NCBI RefSeq assembly: GCF_024585165.1
Contig: NZ_CP029008.1
Span: forward strand, 4,402,001 to 4,466,000
Length of the DNA: 64,000 nucleotides
Direction of reading: 5' to 3'
From: Bradyrhizobium sp. WBOS07
GTDB lineage: Bacteria; Pseudomonadota; Alphaproteobacteria; Rhizobiales; Xanthobacteraceae
Shown here: one piece after another, positions 8,357-16,236 of the stretch
How positions within the stretch are numbered: position 1 is the stretch's first letter
How the letters are laid out: every line of letters begins with the position of its first letter
The notes under the pieces: generated by a model
What the model was told of the DNA's origin: nothing
Databases searched by the model: none
What the model saw: only the letters and a program-made list of their open reading frames with translations
Program-made: the position numbers and the translations under genes

Positions 8357-8911
8357 TCACCAGCTCCGCAAGGCCGCCAGCACCGCGACGCCGAACAGCG
8401 CGGCCGCACCTAGCACGAAGCCGAACACGAACGGCCAGAAGCGCGAGCGGCGCGGTGGCGCGACGACCGGTGCCTGCGGTTCGGGAGGAACGACCATGGC
8501 CCGCTCGCGCTCGACCATGCGGCGCGCGACATAGTCGGTGACGGCCTCGACGATTGCCGCGGTGTCGTGCGATTCGGCGAGCACGATGCGGCCGAAACGG
8601 GTGTCCTGGACGAAGCGGTACATCCGCTTGTCGCGCCCCATCACGATGTGGGCGACGACGTCGATCCAGAGCCTCGGCGTATCGCCCTGGCTGACGCCGC
8701 GGTCGAACAGGTCGATCTGATCGGGCACCTGCGCGAACAGGGGATCGAGCGCATCATTGAGGATCTCGAGCCGCGCCACCTCGGCGTCCCTGAGATCGAC
8801 GACGACGCCGGTCCGGTCGGCGGCCTCGATCCGCGCGCGCAGCAGCGCATCGCGCAGCCGCACCGGGCGCGGCTGGCCGGGATGGGTCCCGCTGGTCTCG
8901 GGCTCTGACAT
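8357..8911 (-). CDS. Predicted tail-anchored membrane protein, unknown function
   Basis: A 184-residue protein with no domain I can name. Most of it is a soluble alpha/beta region (for example DRTGVVVDLRDAEVARLEI and LWIDVVAHIVMGRDKRMY). A Pro-rich linker (VVPPEPQAPVVAPPRR) leads to one C-terminal membrane helix at about residues 160-181 (FWPFVFGFVLGAAALFGVAV). This suggests a cytoplasmic domain anchored by its tail. ATG 8911 has GAGG a few bases upstream. No neighbour points to a role. Confidence 0.7.
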   Translation of the reverse strand: MSEPETSGTHPGQPRPVRLRDALLRARIEAADRTGVVVDLRDAEVARLEILNDALDPLFAQVPDQIDLFDRGVSQGDTPRLWIDVVAHIVMGRDKRMYRFVQDTRFGRIVLAESHDTAAIVEAVTDYVARRMVERERAMVVPPEPQAPVVAPPRRSRFWPFVFGFVLGAAALFGVAVLAALRSW

Positions 8912-9020
8912 TGTCGGCCTCGTCCTCGACTTTCCGCGATTAACCTATCAGCAACCAAACCCTCCGCAAAGCCCTACAATTCCAGCTACTTACGGCGCCC
9001 ACAGCCGTTTGACCTGTGCC

Positions 9021-9060
9021 AAAAACAGACGATCCCACCCAGGCAGGGCCTGGATGGGAC
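9021..9060 (-). terminator. Intrinsic terminator after the aceA-DUF4170 unit
   Basis: On the minus strand a near-perfect 12-bp stem (CCCATCCAGGC against GCCTGGGTGGG, loop CCT) is followed a few bases later by a run of five T. It lies 36 bases beyond the DUF4170 stop and would end the minus-strand transcript. Confidence 0.7.
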
Positions 9061-9095
9061 CGTCCGTCCTTGGACGTCTTCTTAAGTGAGGGCGA

Positions 9096-9305
9096 TCAGG
9101 CCGAGACCCGGGAAGGCTCTTCCACGATCGAGAAGCGGACGCCGGCCTTGTGGCGGCTCTCTTCCGAGACTTCCTTCCAGCAGTCCTCGGCTTCCTTGCG
9201 GGTCTTGAACGGACCCTTGACCTGGGCGGAGCCTTCCACGAGCTTGTGGAAGTTCATCGAGCCGAACTCGCCGCCGATCACCCAGAAATTGCTGCCTTTG
9301 GTCAT
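9096..9305 (-). CDS. DUF4170 domain-containing protein
   Basis: A 69-residue soluble protein starting MTKGSNFWVIGGEFGSMNF, with AGGAG before the ATG. The FWVIGGE start and the VKGPFKTRKEAEDCW middle are the hallmarks of DUF4170. The family is small, single-domain and uncharacterised. The gene begins 30 bases after the aceA stop on the same strand and shares a terminator with it, so it is probably co-expressed with isocitrate lyase. Whether it acts on that pathway is unknown. Confidence 0.8.
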   Translation of the reverse strand: MTKGSNFWVIGGEFGSMNFHKLVEGSAQVKGPFKTRKEAEDCWKEVSEESRHKAGVRFSIVEEPSRVSA

Positions 9306-9335
9306 TGTCAGTCTCCTGTCGAATGGCGTGATGGG

Positions 9336-10970
9336 TTAGCCGAACTGGTTCATCGTGTTGTGGGCACCGCCCGCCTTCAGGGCGGCTTCACCCGCGAAGT
9401 ACTCCTTGTGGTCGTCGCCGATGTCGGAGCCGGCCATGTTCTGGTGCTTCACGCAGGCGATGCCCTGACGGATCTCGGCGCGCTGGACGTTCTTGACGTA
9501 GCCCAGCATGCCCTGCTCGCCGAAATATTCGCGAGCGAGATTGTCGGTCGAGAGCGCCGCCGTGTGATAGGTCGGCAACGTGATCAGGTGGTGGAAGATG
9601 CCGGCGCGCTTGGCCGAATCCGCCTGGAAGGTACGGATGCGCTCGTCGGCTTCCTGCGCCAGCGGCGTCTCATCGTACTCCGCCTTCATCAGCTCGGCAC
9701 GGTTGTACTTGCTGACGTCCTTGCCGGCGTCCTTCCAGGCATCATAGACCTGCCAGCGGAAGTTGAGGGTCCAGTTGAAGGACGGCGAGTTGTTGTAGGC
9801 GAGCTTCGCGTTCGGCACGACCTTGCGGATGCGATCGACCATGCTGGCGATCTGCTCGATATGCGGCTTCTCGGTCTCGATCCAGAGCAGGTCGGCGCCG
9901 TTCTGCAGCGAGGTGATGCAGTCGAGCACGCAGCGGTCCGCGCCGGTACCGGGGCGGAACTGGTACAGGTTCGAGGGCAGCCGCTTCGGGCGCATCATCT
10001 TGCCGTTGCGGTTGATGATGACGTCGCCGTTGCGGGCGTTCTCCGCCGTCACTTCCTCGCAATCCAGGAAGCTGTTGTACTGGTCGCCGATGTCACCGGG
10101 CTTGTGGCTAACGGCGATCTGCTGCGTCAGGCCGGCGCCGAGCGAGTCGGTGCGGGTCACGATGATGCCGTCTTCGACGCCGAGCTCGAGGAAGGCATGG
10201 CGGCAGGCGCGGATCTTCGCGAGGAAGACCTCGTGCGGCACGGTGACCTTGCCGTCCTGGTGGCCGCACTGCTTCTCGTCCGAGACCTGGTTCTCGATCT
10301 GCAGGGCGCAGGCGCCCGCCTCGATCATCTTCTTGGCGAGCAGATAGGTCGCTTCCGCGTTGCCGAAGCCGGCGTCGATGTCGGCGATGACGGGCACGAC
10401 ATGGGTCTGGAAGTTGTCGATCTTCGCGATCAGCTCCTGCTCGCGGGTCTTGTCGCCTTCCTTGCGCGCCTTGTCGAGCAGGCGGAAGATGTCGTTGAGC
10501 TCGCGGGAATCCGCCTGACGCAGGAAGGTGTAGAGCTCCTCGATCAGTGCCGGCACCGAGGTCTTCTCGTGCATCGACTGGTCGGGCAGCGGGCCGAACT
10601 CGGAGCGCAGCGCCGCGATCATCCAGCCGGAGAGGTACAGATAGGTGCGATCGGTCTTGCCGCCGAAGTGCTTCTTGACCGAGATCAGCTTCTGCTGGGC
10701 GATGAAGCCGTGCCAGCAGCCCAGCGACTGCGTGTACTTGGTCGGGTCCTTGTCATAGGCCGCCATGTCGGCGCGCATCAGCGCCGCGGTGTAGCGGGCG
10801 ACGTCGAGGCCGGTCTTGAAGCGGTTCTGCAGGCGCATGCGGGCGACGGCCTCGGCCGACACGCCGTTCCAGGTCGGCTGGGTCTCGAGGAGCGCCTGGG
10901 CCGCCTTGACCTCGTCCTGATACGAGGACGGGCCCTGGAGGGTGCTGATGCCGCGCGGCTGGTAGTTCAT
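9336..10970 (-). CDS. aceA: Isocitrate lyase
   Basis: A 544-residue isocitrate lyase that splits isocitrate into succinate and glyoxylate, the first step of the glyoxylate shunt. The start is ATG 10970 (MNYQPRGISTLQGP) with AAGGA upstream; the longer frame to 11114 is not family sequence. The metal-site segment DIDAGFGN lies at about 197-204 and the catalytic loop is EKQCGHQDGK with Cys235. The KQCGH form, not KKCGH, and the length place it with the longer Pseudomonas-type enzymes. Malate synthase is not in the window. The divergent neighbour encodes a ScfR/RamB-type regulator, a family that controls aceA in other bacteria. Confidence 0.97.
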   Translation of the reverse strand: MNYQPRGISTLQGPSSYQDEVKAAQALLETQPTWNGVSAEAVARMRLQNRFKTGLDVARYTAALMRADMAAYDKDPTKYTQSLGCWHGFIAQQKLISVKKHFGGKTDRTYLYLSGWMIAALRSEFGPLPDQSMHEKTSVPALIEELYTFLRQADSRELNDIFRLLDKARKEGDKTREQELIAKIDNFQTHVVPVIADIDAGFGNAEATYLLAKKMIEAGACALQIENQVSDEKQCGHQDGKVTVPHEVFLAKIRACRHAFLELGVEDGIIVTRTDSLGAGLTQQIAVSHKPGDIGDQYNSFLDCEEVTAENARNGDVIINRNGKMMRPKRLPSNLYQFRPGTGADRCVLDCITSLQNGADLLWIETEKPHIEQIASMVDRIRKVVPNAKLAYNNSPSFNWTLNFRWQVYDAWKDAGKDVSKYNRAELMKAEYDETPLAQEADERIRTFQADSAKRAGIFHHLITLPTYHTAALSTDNLAREYFGEQGMLGYVKNVQRAEIRQGIACVKHQNMAGSDIGDDHKEYFAGEAALKAGGAHNTMNQFG

Positions 10971-11103
10971 GTGCCTGATCCTTTCGCTGACGATGGCGAT
11001 GGCGAGCCATCGACATTCTTGACACTGCATTGCGAGATGCGTGTCAGGAGCTAAACGCGAAAACGGAAACTTCGTACAGATGGCTTGCTTTTTATTGGTG
11101 ATG

Positions 11104-11154
11104 TCATGTAACATGAGAACATGTAATAGATGTTATTTTGTAAAGTTTGTAAAT
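11104..11154. promoter_or_regulatory. Candidate ScfR/RamB operator between aceA and scfR
   Basis: The 230-base divergent intergenic region is AT-rich for this genome. It holds a tandem direct repeat, TTTGTAAA at 11137-11144 and again at 11146-11153 (9-base period), which resembles the AAAGTTTGCAAA-type sites reported for RamB/PrpR regulators. A separate palindrome TCATGT-A-ACATGA lies at 11104-11116. Either could be the operator for aceA and for scfR autoregulation. Motifs are seen; binding is inference. Confidence 0.55.
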
Positions 11155-11200
11155 ATTAGGTCAACAAGACTGTCCTGATTGCAGACGGAGATCGCAGGAT

Positions 11201-12646
11201 ATGGCCGCCGAGTCCGGCAAGAAACTGTTCGTCGGCCCGCGTTTCCGGAGGATCCGGCAGCAATTGGGGCTGTCGCAGACCCAGATCGCCGAGGGGCTCG
11301 GAATCTCGCCGAGCTACGTCAACCTGATCGAGCGCAACCAGCGCCCGGTGACGGCGCAGATCCTGCTGCGGCTGGCCGAGACTTACGACCTCGATCTGCG
11401 CGATCTCGCCACCGCCGACGAGGACCGCTTCTTCGCGGAGCTCAACGAGATCTTCTCCGATCCCCTGTTCCGCCAGATCGACGTGCCCAAGCAGGAGCTG
11501 CGCGACCTCGCCGAGCTCTGCCCCGGCGTCACCCATGCGCTGCAGCGGCTCTATGCCGCCTATACCGAGGCCCGCCAGGGCGAGACGCTGGCCGCCGCCC
11601 AGATGGCCGACCGCGACGTCGGCACGCGCTACGAGGCCAATCCGGTCGAGCGCGTGCGCGAGCTGATCGAGGCCAATCGCAACTATTTTCCGGAGCTGGA
11701 GCAGGCCGCGGAAAATCTCCGCGACGAGCTGAACGTGCCGGCCGAAGGGCTCTACGCGGCGCTGGCCGCGCGGCTGCGGGAAAAGCATTCGATCCAGACC
11801 CGCATCATGCCCGTCGACGTGATGCGCGAGACGCTCCGGCGTTTCGATCGCCACCGCCGCCAATTGCTGATCTCGGAGCTGGTCGACCCGCCGGGCCGCG
11901 CCTTCCAGCTCGCCTTCCAGCTGGGCCTCGGCGAATGCACGCAAGCCCTGGAGAGCATCATCGGCCGCGCCGGACCGCTCGACGACGCGCCGCGCCGGCT
12001 GTTCCGCATCACGCTCGGCAATTACTTTGCAGCGGCGGTGATGATGCCCTACCCGGCTTTTCTCGCCGCGGCCGAAGCGCTCAATTACGACATCCACGTG
12101 CTGGCTCAGCGCTTCAATTCCGGCTTCGAGCAGGTCTGCCACCGCCTCACCACCCTGCAGCGGCCGAACGCACGCGGCATTCCGTTCTTCCTGCTGCGCG
12201 TCGACAATGCCGGCAACGTCTCCAAGCGCTTCTCCTCCGGCACCTTCCCGTTCTCCAAGTTCGGCGGCACCTGCCCGCTGTGGAACGTGCACTCGACCTT
12301 CGACACGCCGGACCGCCTGCTCAAGCAGGTGATCGAGCTGCCCGACGGCACGCGCTATTTCTCGATCGCGCAGATGGTGCGCCGCCCGGTCGCGCCGCAT
12401 CCGCTGCCGCAGCCGCGCTTCGCCATCGGCCTCGGCTGCGAGATCCGTCACGCCGCGCGCCTGACCTACGCGGCCGGCATCGACCTGGAGAAGACCGAGG
12501 GCACGCCAATCGGCGTCAATTGCCGCCTGTGCGAGCGCGAAAATTGCGCCCAGCGCGCCGAGCCGCCGATCACGCGCACGCTGATCCTGGACGAGACGAC
12601 GCGGCGGGTGTCGAGCTTCGCGTTCTCGAATGCGAGGGAGCTGTGA
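11201..12646 (+). CDS. scfR: ScfR/RamB-type XRE regulator of short-chain fatty acid metabolism
   Basis: A 481-residue transcription factor. An N-terminal XRE helix-turn-helix spans about residues 13-66 (LSQTQIAEGLGISPSYVNLI). A middle IrrE/ImmA-like region follows, and the C-terminal DUF2083 domain ends with conserved cysteines in GVNCRLCERENC. This is the architecture of the short-chain fatty acyl regulator family (RamB, PrpR, ScfR), which senses acyl-CoA levels and controls glyoxylate or propionate genes. It is transcribed away from aceA, so aceA is its most likely target. ATG 11201 has AGGA upstream. Whether it activates or represses cannot be told here. Confidence 0.88.
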   Translation: MAAESGKKLFVGPRFRRIRQQLGLSQTQIAEGLGISPSYVNLIERNQRPVTAQILLRLAETYDLDLRDLATADEDRFFAELNEIFSDPLFRQIDVPKQELRDLAELCPGVTHALQRLYAAYTEARQGETLAAAQMADRDVGTRYEANPVERVRELIEANRNYFPELEQAAENLRDELNVPAEGLYAALAARLREKHSIQTRIMPVDVMRETLRRFDRHRRQLLISELVDPPGRAFQLAFQLGLGECTQALESIIGRAGPLDDAPRRLFRITLGNYFAAAVMMPYPAFLAAAEALNYDIHVLAQRFNSGFEQVCHRLTTLQRPNARGIPFFLLRVDNAGNVSKRFSSGTFPFSKFGGTCPLWNVHSTFDTPDRLLKQVIELPDGTRYFSIAQMVRRPVAPHPLPQPRFAIGLGCEIRHAARLTYAAGIDLEKTEGTPIGVNCRLCERENCAQRAEPPITRTLILDETTRRVSSFAFSNAREL

Positions 12647-12690
12647 GGTTCGGCTGCGCGTTTGGGGGAAGGAGCACGCTACACCTACCG

Positions 12691-12794
12691 CTGTCATGCT
12701 CCGCGAAGGCGGGGCATCCAGTACTCCGCGGCTCATCGGCTCAATCACTGCTGCCGCGGAGTACTGGATCGCCCGCCTGCACGGGCGATGACAG
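12691..12794. repeat. Intergenic palindrome, family C copy 1
   Basis: An inverted repeat opening CTGTCATGCTCCGCG and closing GGGCGATGACAG, with inner arms CCAGTACTCCGCGG / CCGCGGAGTACTGG. A related copy lies at 18681-18786. The remainder of the 324-base gap up to 12970 holds no gene I can support and presumably contains the promoter of the next gene. Confidence 0.8.
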
Positions 12795-12970
12795 CTGAGA
12801 TTGCCGCGCGCCGCCGCCGTGCTTGGTTAACCCGGCCCTAATCCGCGCGCGGGATCTGCAACCAGCGGTTAAGCACGCCTCAACATCGGTGCCTTAGTCT
12901 TGCCCCACTCACTTTTCGCAAACAACGGCGGCCTATTCTGCCGGGCGAAGTGACATCAGGGGGTTTCATC

Positions 12971-13771
12971 ATGCGCATTGCGTTGCTGCTGACCGCAACC
13001 ATCGTCGGCGCGCTCTTCGCCAGTCCGTCCCGCGCCGGATCGCTCGATGCCGACCCGGCGCAGCCGCTGCCGCCGGGCTTCCAGAGCTATCGCGGCTACA
13101 TGTTCGACCTATCGGAGAATTCCGAGCGCAAGGACGTCGACAAGCTCACCGACAATCTGAAGCAGCAGATCGACCTCGTCGAAGGCGCCGGCCTGTCGCC
13201 GCGCGTGTTGCGCTTCTTCCATACCGTGCCGATCGTCGCGAGCGAGCTGGCCTGCCTCGACGAAGGCGCCGCGACCGCGTGCTACGGCCGGGTCACGCCG
13301 GACATCCGCCGCACCGCGCCGCGGACGCTCACGGTGTGGGATCCGAACAAGCAGCGCTGGACCAATCCGAACGCCGTCGACCTCGCGGTCGATTCGGGGC
13401 TCGGCGTGATCATGCTGCGCCCGGACATGATGCGCTACGAAAAGGAGGCCGTGCTGCTGCACGAGCTGCTTCACGCCTATCATGCGCGGCTGCTGCCGGA
13501 CGGCTACGCCAACAAGGGCGTGATCGGCTATTACGCCTTGGCCAAGTCCAAGGACCTGCTGCCCAAGGAGACCTATGCGATGAAGAATCCCATGGAGTTC
13601 TTCGCGGTGACCGCCAGCATCTTCCTGGCCGGCAAGAGCGAATTCCACGACCCGAAGTCGCGCGAGGCGCTCAAGGAGAAGATGCCGGACTATTACAAAT
13701 ATCTGGTCGGCGTGTTCGGATTCGACCCCGAGCCGGCGGCGGCGAGCGGTCCGGTTGCCTCGCTGAAGTAA
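12971..13771 (+). CDS. Secreted HExxH zinc-metallopeptidase-like protein
   Basis: A 266-residue protein from ATG 12971, preceded by AGGGGG at 12958-12963; the GTG at 12950 lies before that site. Residues 1-22 are a signal peptide. The zinc motif HELLHAYH is at 164-171 and a candidate third ligand Glu lies in NPMEFFAVTASIF near 209, the spacing of gluzincins. Cys94 and Cys104 could form a disulfide. The EFFA block recalls lethal-factor-like peptidase folds, but similarity is too weak to name a family. Substrate is unknown; it should act in the periplasm or outside. A terminator follows 25 bases after the stop. Confidence 0.75.
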   Translation: MRIALLLTATIVGALFASPSRAGSLDADPAQPLPPGFQSYRGYMFDLSENSERKDVDKLTDNLKQQIDLVEGAGLSPRVLRFFHTVPIVASELACLDEGAATACYGRVTPDIRRTAPRTLTVWDPNKQRWTNPNAVDLAVDSGLGVIMLRPDMMRYEKEAVLLHELLHAYHARLLPDGYANKGVIGYYALAKSKDLLPKETYAMKNPMEFFAVTASIFLAGKSEFHDPKSREALKEKMPDYYKYLVGVFGFDPEPAAASGPVASLK

Positions 13772-13796
13772 GGCGCCCCGCCGAAACGTCGAAAGA

Positions 13797-13820
13797 GCCG
13801 CGCGGCATGCGCGGCTTTTT
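13797..13820 (+). terminator. Intrinsic terminator
   Basis: Stem GCCGCGC / GCGCGGC with loop GGCAT, followed directly by five T at 13816-13820. It ends the transcript of the secreted metallopeptidase-like gene. Confidence 0.8.
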
Positions 13821-13935
13821 CAGTTTTGGCCCGCTGGAAGCTGCGGATGACGCACAGCCGGGAATTGCCAAGGCGGGGCCCGATCTGCATAGTCCGGCCC
13901 GCAACGATAGCGTATTTCGAAGGGGATAAGAGAAC

Positions 13936-14283
13936 ATGGCGGACGCCGACCTGGATGTCGTGATCCGGCAACTGGCCAGACAGCTGCATACGGGCCTGAT
14001 GACCCGCGCCAAGGAGCGGCGGGATCGCCTCAACGGCCTGGCGACCAAGGCCAAGAGCAAGGAGACCGCCGACCGCTTCAAGATGATGGCCAAGGCCACC
14101 CTGGAGCAGGCCACCGCCGCGGCCAAGCGCCTCCAGATGTCCGCCGACAACGTCGCCGACAGCTACGCGCGGTCGATGCGGATTGCCGCCAGCGCGCCGG
14201 TTGCGGTGAAGGTGGCGAAGAAGGCCAAGGCAGAGAAGCCGGCGAAGAAAGCCGCGAGGGCGAAAGCGAAGAAGGCGAAGTAG
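13936..14283 (+). CDS. Lys/Ala-rich protein with histone H1-like tail
   Basis: A 115-residue protein, starting MADADLDVVIRQLARQLHTG. Residues 1-80 are predicted helical and charged. From about residue 88 the chain is nearly all Lys and Ala (AKKAKAEKPAKKAARAKAKK), like histone H1 and bacterial H1-like proteins, so DNA or RNA binding is plausible. There is no signal peptide. Ribosome site is weak (GGGGATAAGAGAAC before the ATG). The function is not established, and Lys/Ala tails arise easily by repeat expansion. Confidence 0.65.
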   Translation: MADADLDVVIRQLARQLHTGLMTRAKERRDRLNGLATKAKSKETADRFKMMAKATLEQATAAAKRLQMSADNVADSYARSMRIAASAPVAVKVAKKAKAEKPAKKAARAKAKKAK

Positions 14284-14345
14284 GCGGCGAAGGAAGAAGG
14301 CCCGAGCTACACGAAATCCATCTTCTCGACGCGACAATCAGCATC

Positions 14346-14436
14346 GTAGGGTGGGCAAAGCGAAGCGTGCCCACGCGTCGGTGGCCGCATTGGGAAGATC
14401 GTGGGCACGGCGCTTTGCGCCTTTTGCCCACCCTGT
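14346..14436. repeat. Intergenic palindrome, family D copy 1
   Basis: Opens GTAGGGTGGGCAAAGCG-AAGCGTGCCCAC and closes with GTGGGCACGGCGC...TTTTGCCCACCCTG. Related copies lie at 46851-46961 and 53080-53169, and a half copy at about 44956-44996. Confidence 0.8.
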
Positions 14437-14858
14437 ACCCTTCTGGCGTTCGGAGGCCAGTCAGTTGGTGTAGGCTGGTCGGCCGGGCCGATCCGCCGGG
14501 AGCCGCCTTGCCCACCTGTGCCTTGAGCACCGACGTAGGACCCGCGCCCCAGCCGCTGTCCAGGATGCCATCGGCACCGGCGTAGCCGGCGCGAAGCGTC
14601 CTGGACTGCGGTGAGCACCGCGCTACCCTGGTTCACCAAGGCACGAAAGCTCTTGACCAAGGCTAGGAGGTCCTACGATTCCCGGACTGGTCCGGTTGTC
14701 TGGTCATCTCCGGCGTAATCGGCTCGCGTGCCTCCACGCAGCAATGTTCGCTTACGACCTTCGGGCGACGTGGGCCCGAAGGTCGATAGGGTCGGCCGTG
14801 ACGCACGAAGCGATCCCCGGCACACACGCGTGTCAGTCCATAGCCGATCCGTCATCCG
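14437..14858. other. Gap without a recognisable gene; strong hairpin
   Basis: No open frame here has a ribosome site or a known domain. The notable element is a perfect 12-bp hairpin at 14755-14785: arms CGACCTTCGGGC and GCCCGAAGGTCG around a 7-base loop, 74 bases beyond the DUF3551 stop. It has no T-run on either side. Short-lived small RNA or a transcript-end stabiliser are possible; neither is shown. Confidence 0.45.
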
Positions 14859-15251
14859 TCACATGTGGCTCCTCGAACTTTGGAGAAATCGTTCTTTCTC
14901 GCCCGGCGCATAGCCTTGGGACGCTCCGAAATACGGTTCATTGAACTGATTGTACGGTGAGGCCCGGTAGTGGACCGGCGGCCGCGACGGCATGAAGGTT
15001 TGAGGCTGCTGACGCCGTTTGTTTCCTCTGGCCGCCGCACCATTGTAGTAGGGATTGAGGACGCACATCTGACCGTTCGCCGACGCCCTGCATTGGTCCA
15101 TCGTCATGTAGGTGCATCGATAGTAAGGAGTCATTCCCTGAGAAACGACGTTCAGGCACACCGGAAAAGCCGGGTCGTATCTTTGAGCCCGGGCGTGCCC
15201 GGCTGTCAGGGCGATACTCAAGGTCAAGAGCGTGAGAGTCCATTTCCGCAT
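14859..15251 (-). CDS. DUF3551 family small secreted protein
   Basis: A 130-residue protein starting MRKWTLTLLTLSIALTAGHA, with a strong GGAGGAGG ribosome site before ATG 15251; the 12 extra upstream codons would lie before that site. A signal peptide ends at HARAQ. The DUF3551 block follows with four Cys: FPVCLNVV, YRCTYMTMDQC and QMCVLNPYY. Unlike the paralogue at 5701-5946 it has a long C-terminal tail rich in Pro, Tyr, Gln and Arg (NKRRQQPQTFMPSRPPVHYR), probably disordered. Function is unknown. It stands alone, with no close same-strand neighbour. Confidence 0.82.
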   Translation of the reverse strand: MRKWTLTLLTLSIALTAGHARAQRYDPAFPVCLNVVSQGMTPYYRCTYMTMDQCRASANGQMCVLNPYYNGAAARGNKRRQQPQTFMPSRPPVHYRASPYNQFNEPYFGASQGYAPGEKERFLQSSRSHM

Positions 15252-15461
15252 TGGAACCTCCTCCAAGTCCGCACGACACCGGTGCACTCTGACCGCGGTC
15301 GGCGTTGATCCAAATCAATTCCGGGAGATTGGTTCGAACGCGCGCCGTGAGGAACCGCGACATTATTGATCCGCGGCCGTATCAGTCACAGCTCTACGGC
15401 GAGCCACCTGTCTCAGACACGGAGCGGGGAGCTGCGGGCGGCGAGTGCTGCTCCAGGCCCG

Positions 15462-16103
15462 TCACCTTCTCGACGCGGCAATCGGCATCGGCTCGGCGCT
15501 CGCGAGTTCGGCGAGCTTGGCGCGCGCCGCTTCGCGCGCGCGGCTGTCCTTGCCGGCGGGCAGCGCCAGCGCCGCCTCGAAATCGGCGCGGGCGTCGTCG
15601 GCTTGGCCGCGGGCGAGGAACGCGAGGCCGCGGTCGAGGCGGGCCTGCGCATCGGAGGGGTCGAGACGGACCGCCGTGTTGTAGCTCAGGATGGCGCGAT
15701 CGAGATCGCCCATGGCGGCGAGCGCGAGCCCGCGCTGGTGATAGGGCGCGGCGCGCTTGGGATCATGCGCGATCGCCTCGTCATAATCGGTAACCGCAAG
15801 CTCGAGGTCACCGTTCTGCCGGCGCGCCAGCGCCCGGTCGCGATAGAGCGAGGCGCGGTTGGGATTGAGGTGGATGGCCTCGTTGAAATCGGCGATCGCC
15901 CGCCTGAAGTCGCCCTGACGCAGCGCGATCCGCCCACGCCCCTCATAGGCGAAGGCGATCAGGGAGCCGCGCAGCGGCGAGAAGCCGATCACGGCCGAGC
16001 AGATGTCGGGATCGTCCTCGTCGCCGCAATTGACGACCATGTGCGTGGACAGGCCGAAAAGCACGCACAGGACGATCAGTAGTGGCACCAAAAGTCTGGT
16101 CAT
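15462..16103 (-). CDS. Tetratricopeptide repeat protein with N-terminal anchor
   Basis: A 213-residue protein. Residues 1-20 form a membrane anchor or uncleaved signal (LLVPLLIVLCVLFGLSTH). Four TPR units follow, about residues 50-83, 84-117, 118-151 and 152-187, each with the A-x-x-D-Y/F-x-x-A-I/L core such as AIADFNEAIHLNPN and AVTDYDEAIAHDPK. TPRs form a superhelix that binds partner proteins, here in the periplasm. No partner can be inferred. It lies 133 bases downstream of htpX on the same strand, which could mean co-transcription. Confidence 0.8.
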   Translation of the reverse strand: MTRLLVPLLIVLCVLFGLSTHMVVNCGDEDDPDICSAVIGFSPLRGSLIAFAYEGRGRIALRQGDFRRAIADFNEAIHLNPNRASLYRDRALARRQNGDLELAVTDYDEAIAHDPKRAAPYHQRGLALAAMGDLDRAILSYNTAVRLDPSDAQARLDRGLAFLARGQADDARADFEAALALPAGKDSRAREAARAKLAELASAEPMPIAASRR

Positions 16104-16236
16104 CTTCGGCGATGGCCGGCAGCGGGCCGGCCACGCATCCCCTTTCGAAGAATTGGTCTCGCCGGGGTGTTAACACCGGCGTCGGGGATTCTGTGTGCGC
16201 CAGGTCACAAAGCCGCACGCAAGGCCTGCGGTTCCG

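Noticed and set aside
8912..9020. Possible tRNA or small RNA in the gap after the tail-anchored gene
   Set aside because: No cloverleaf, no TTC arm and no conserved end could be found.
9150..11054. A 634-codon plus-strand frame opposite isocitrate lyase
   Set aside because: Shadow frame of a highly conserved gene in GC-rich DNA, with repetitive Val/Leu/Arg/Asp translation.
14284..15461. CRISPR-like array because of repeated short GC-rich motifs
   Set aside because: No regular spacing or repeated unit; the repeats are single inverted palindromes of the dispersed families.
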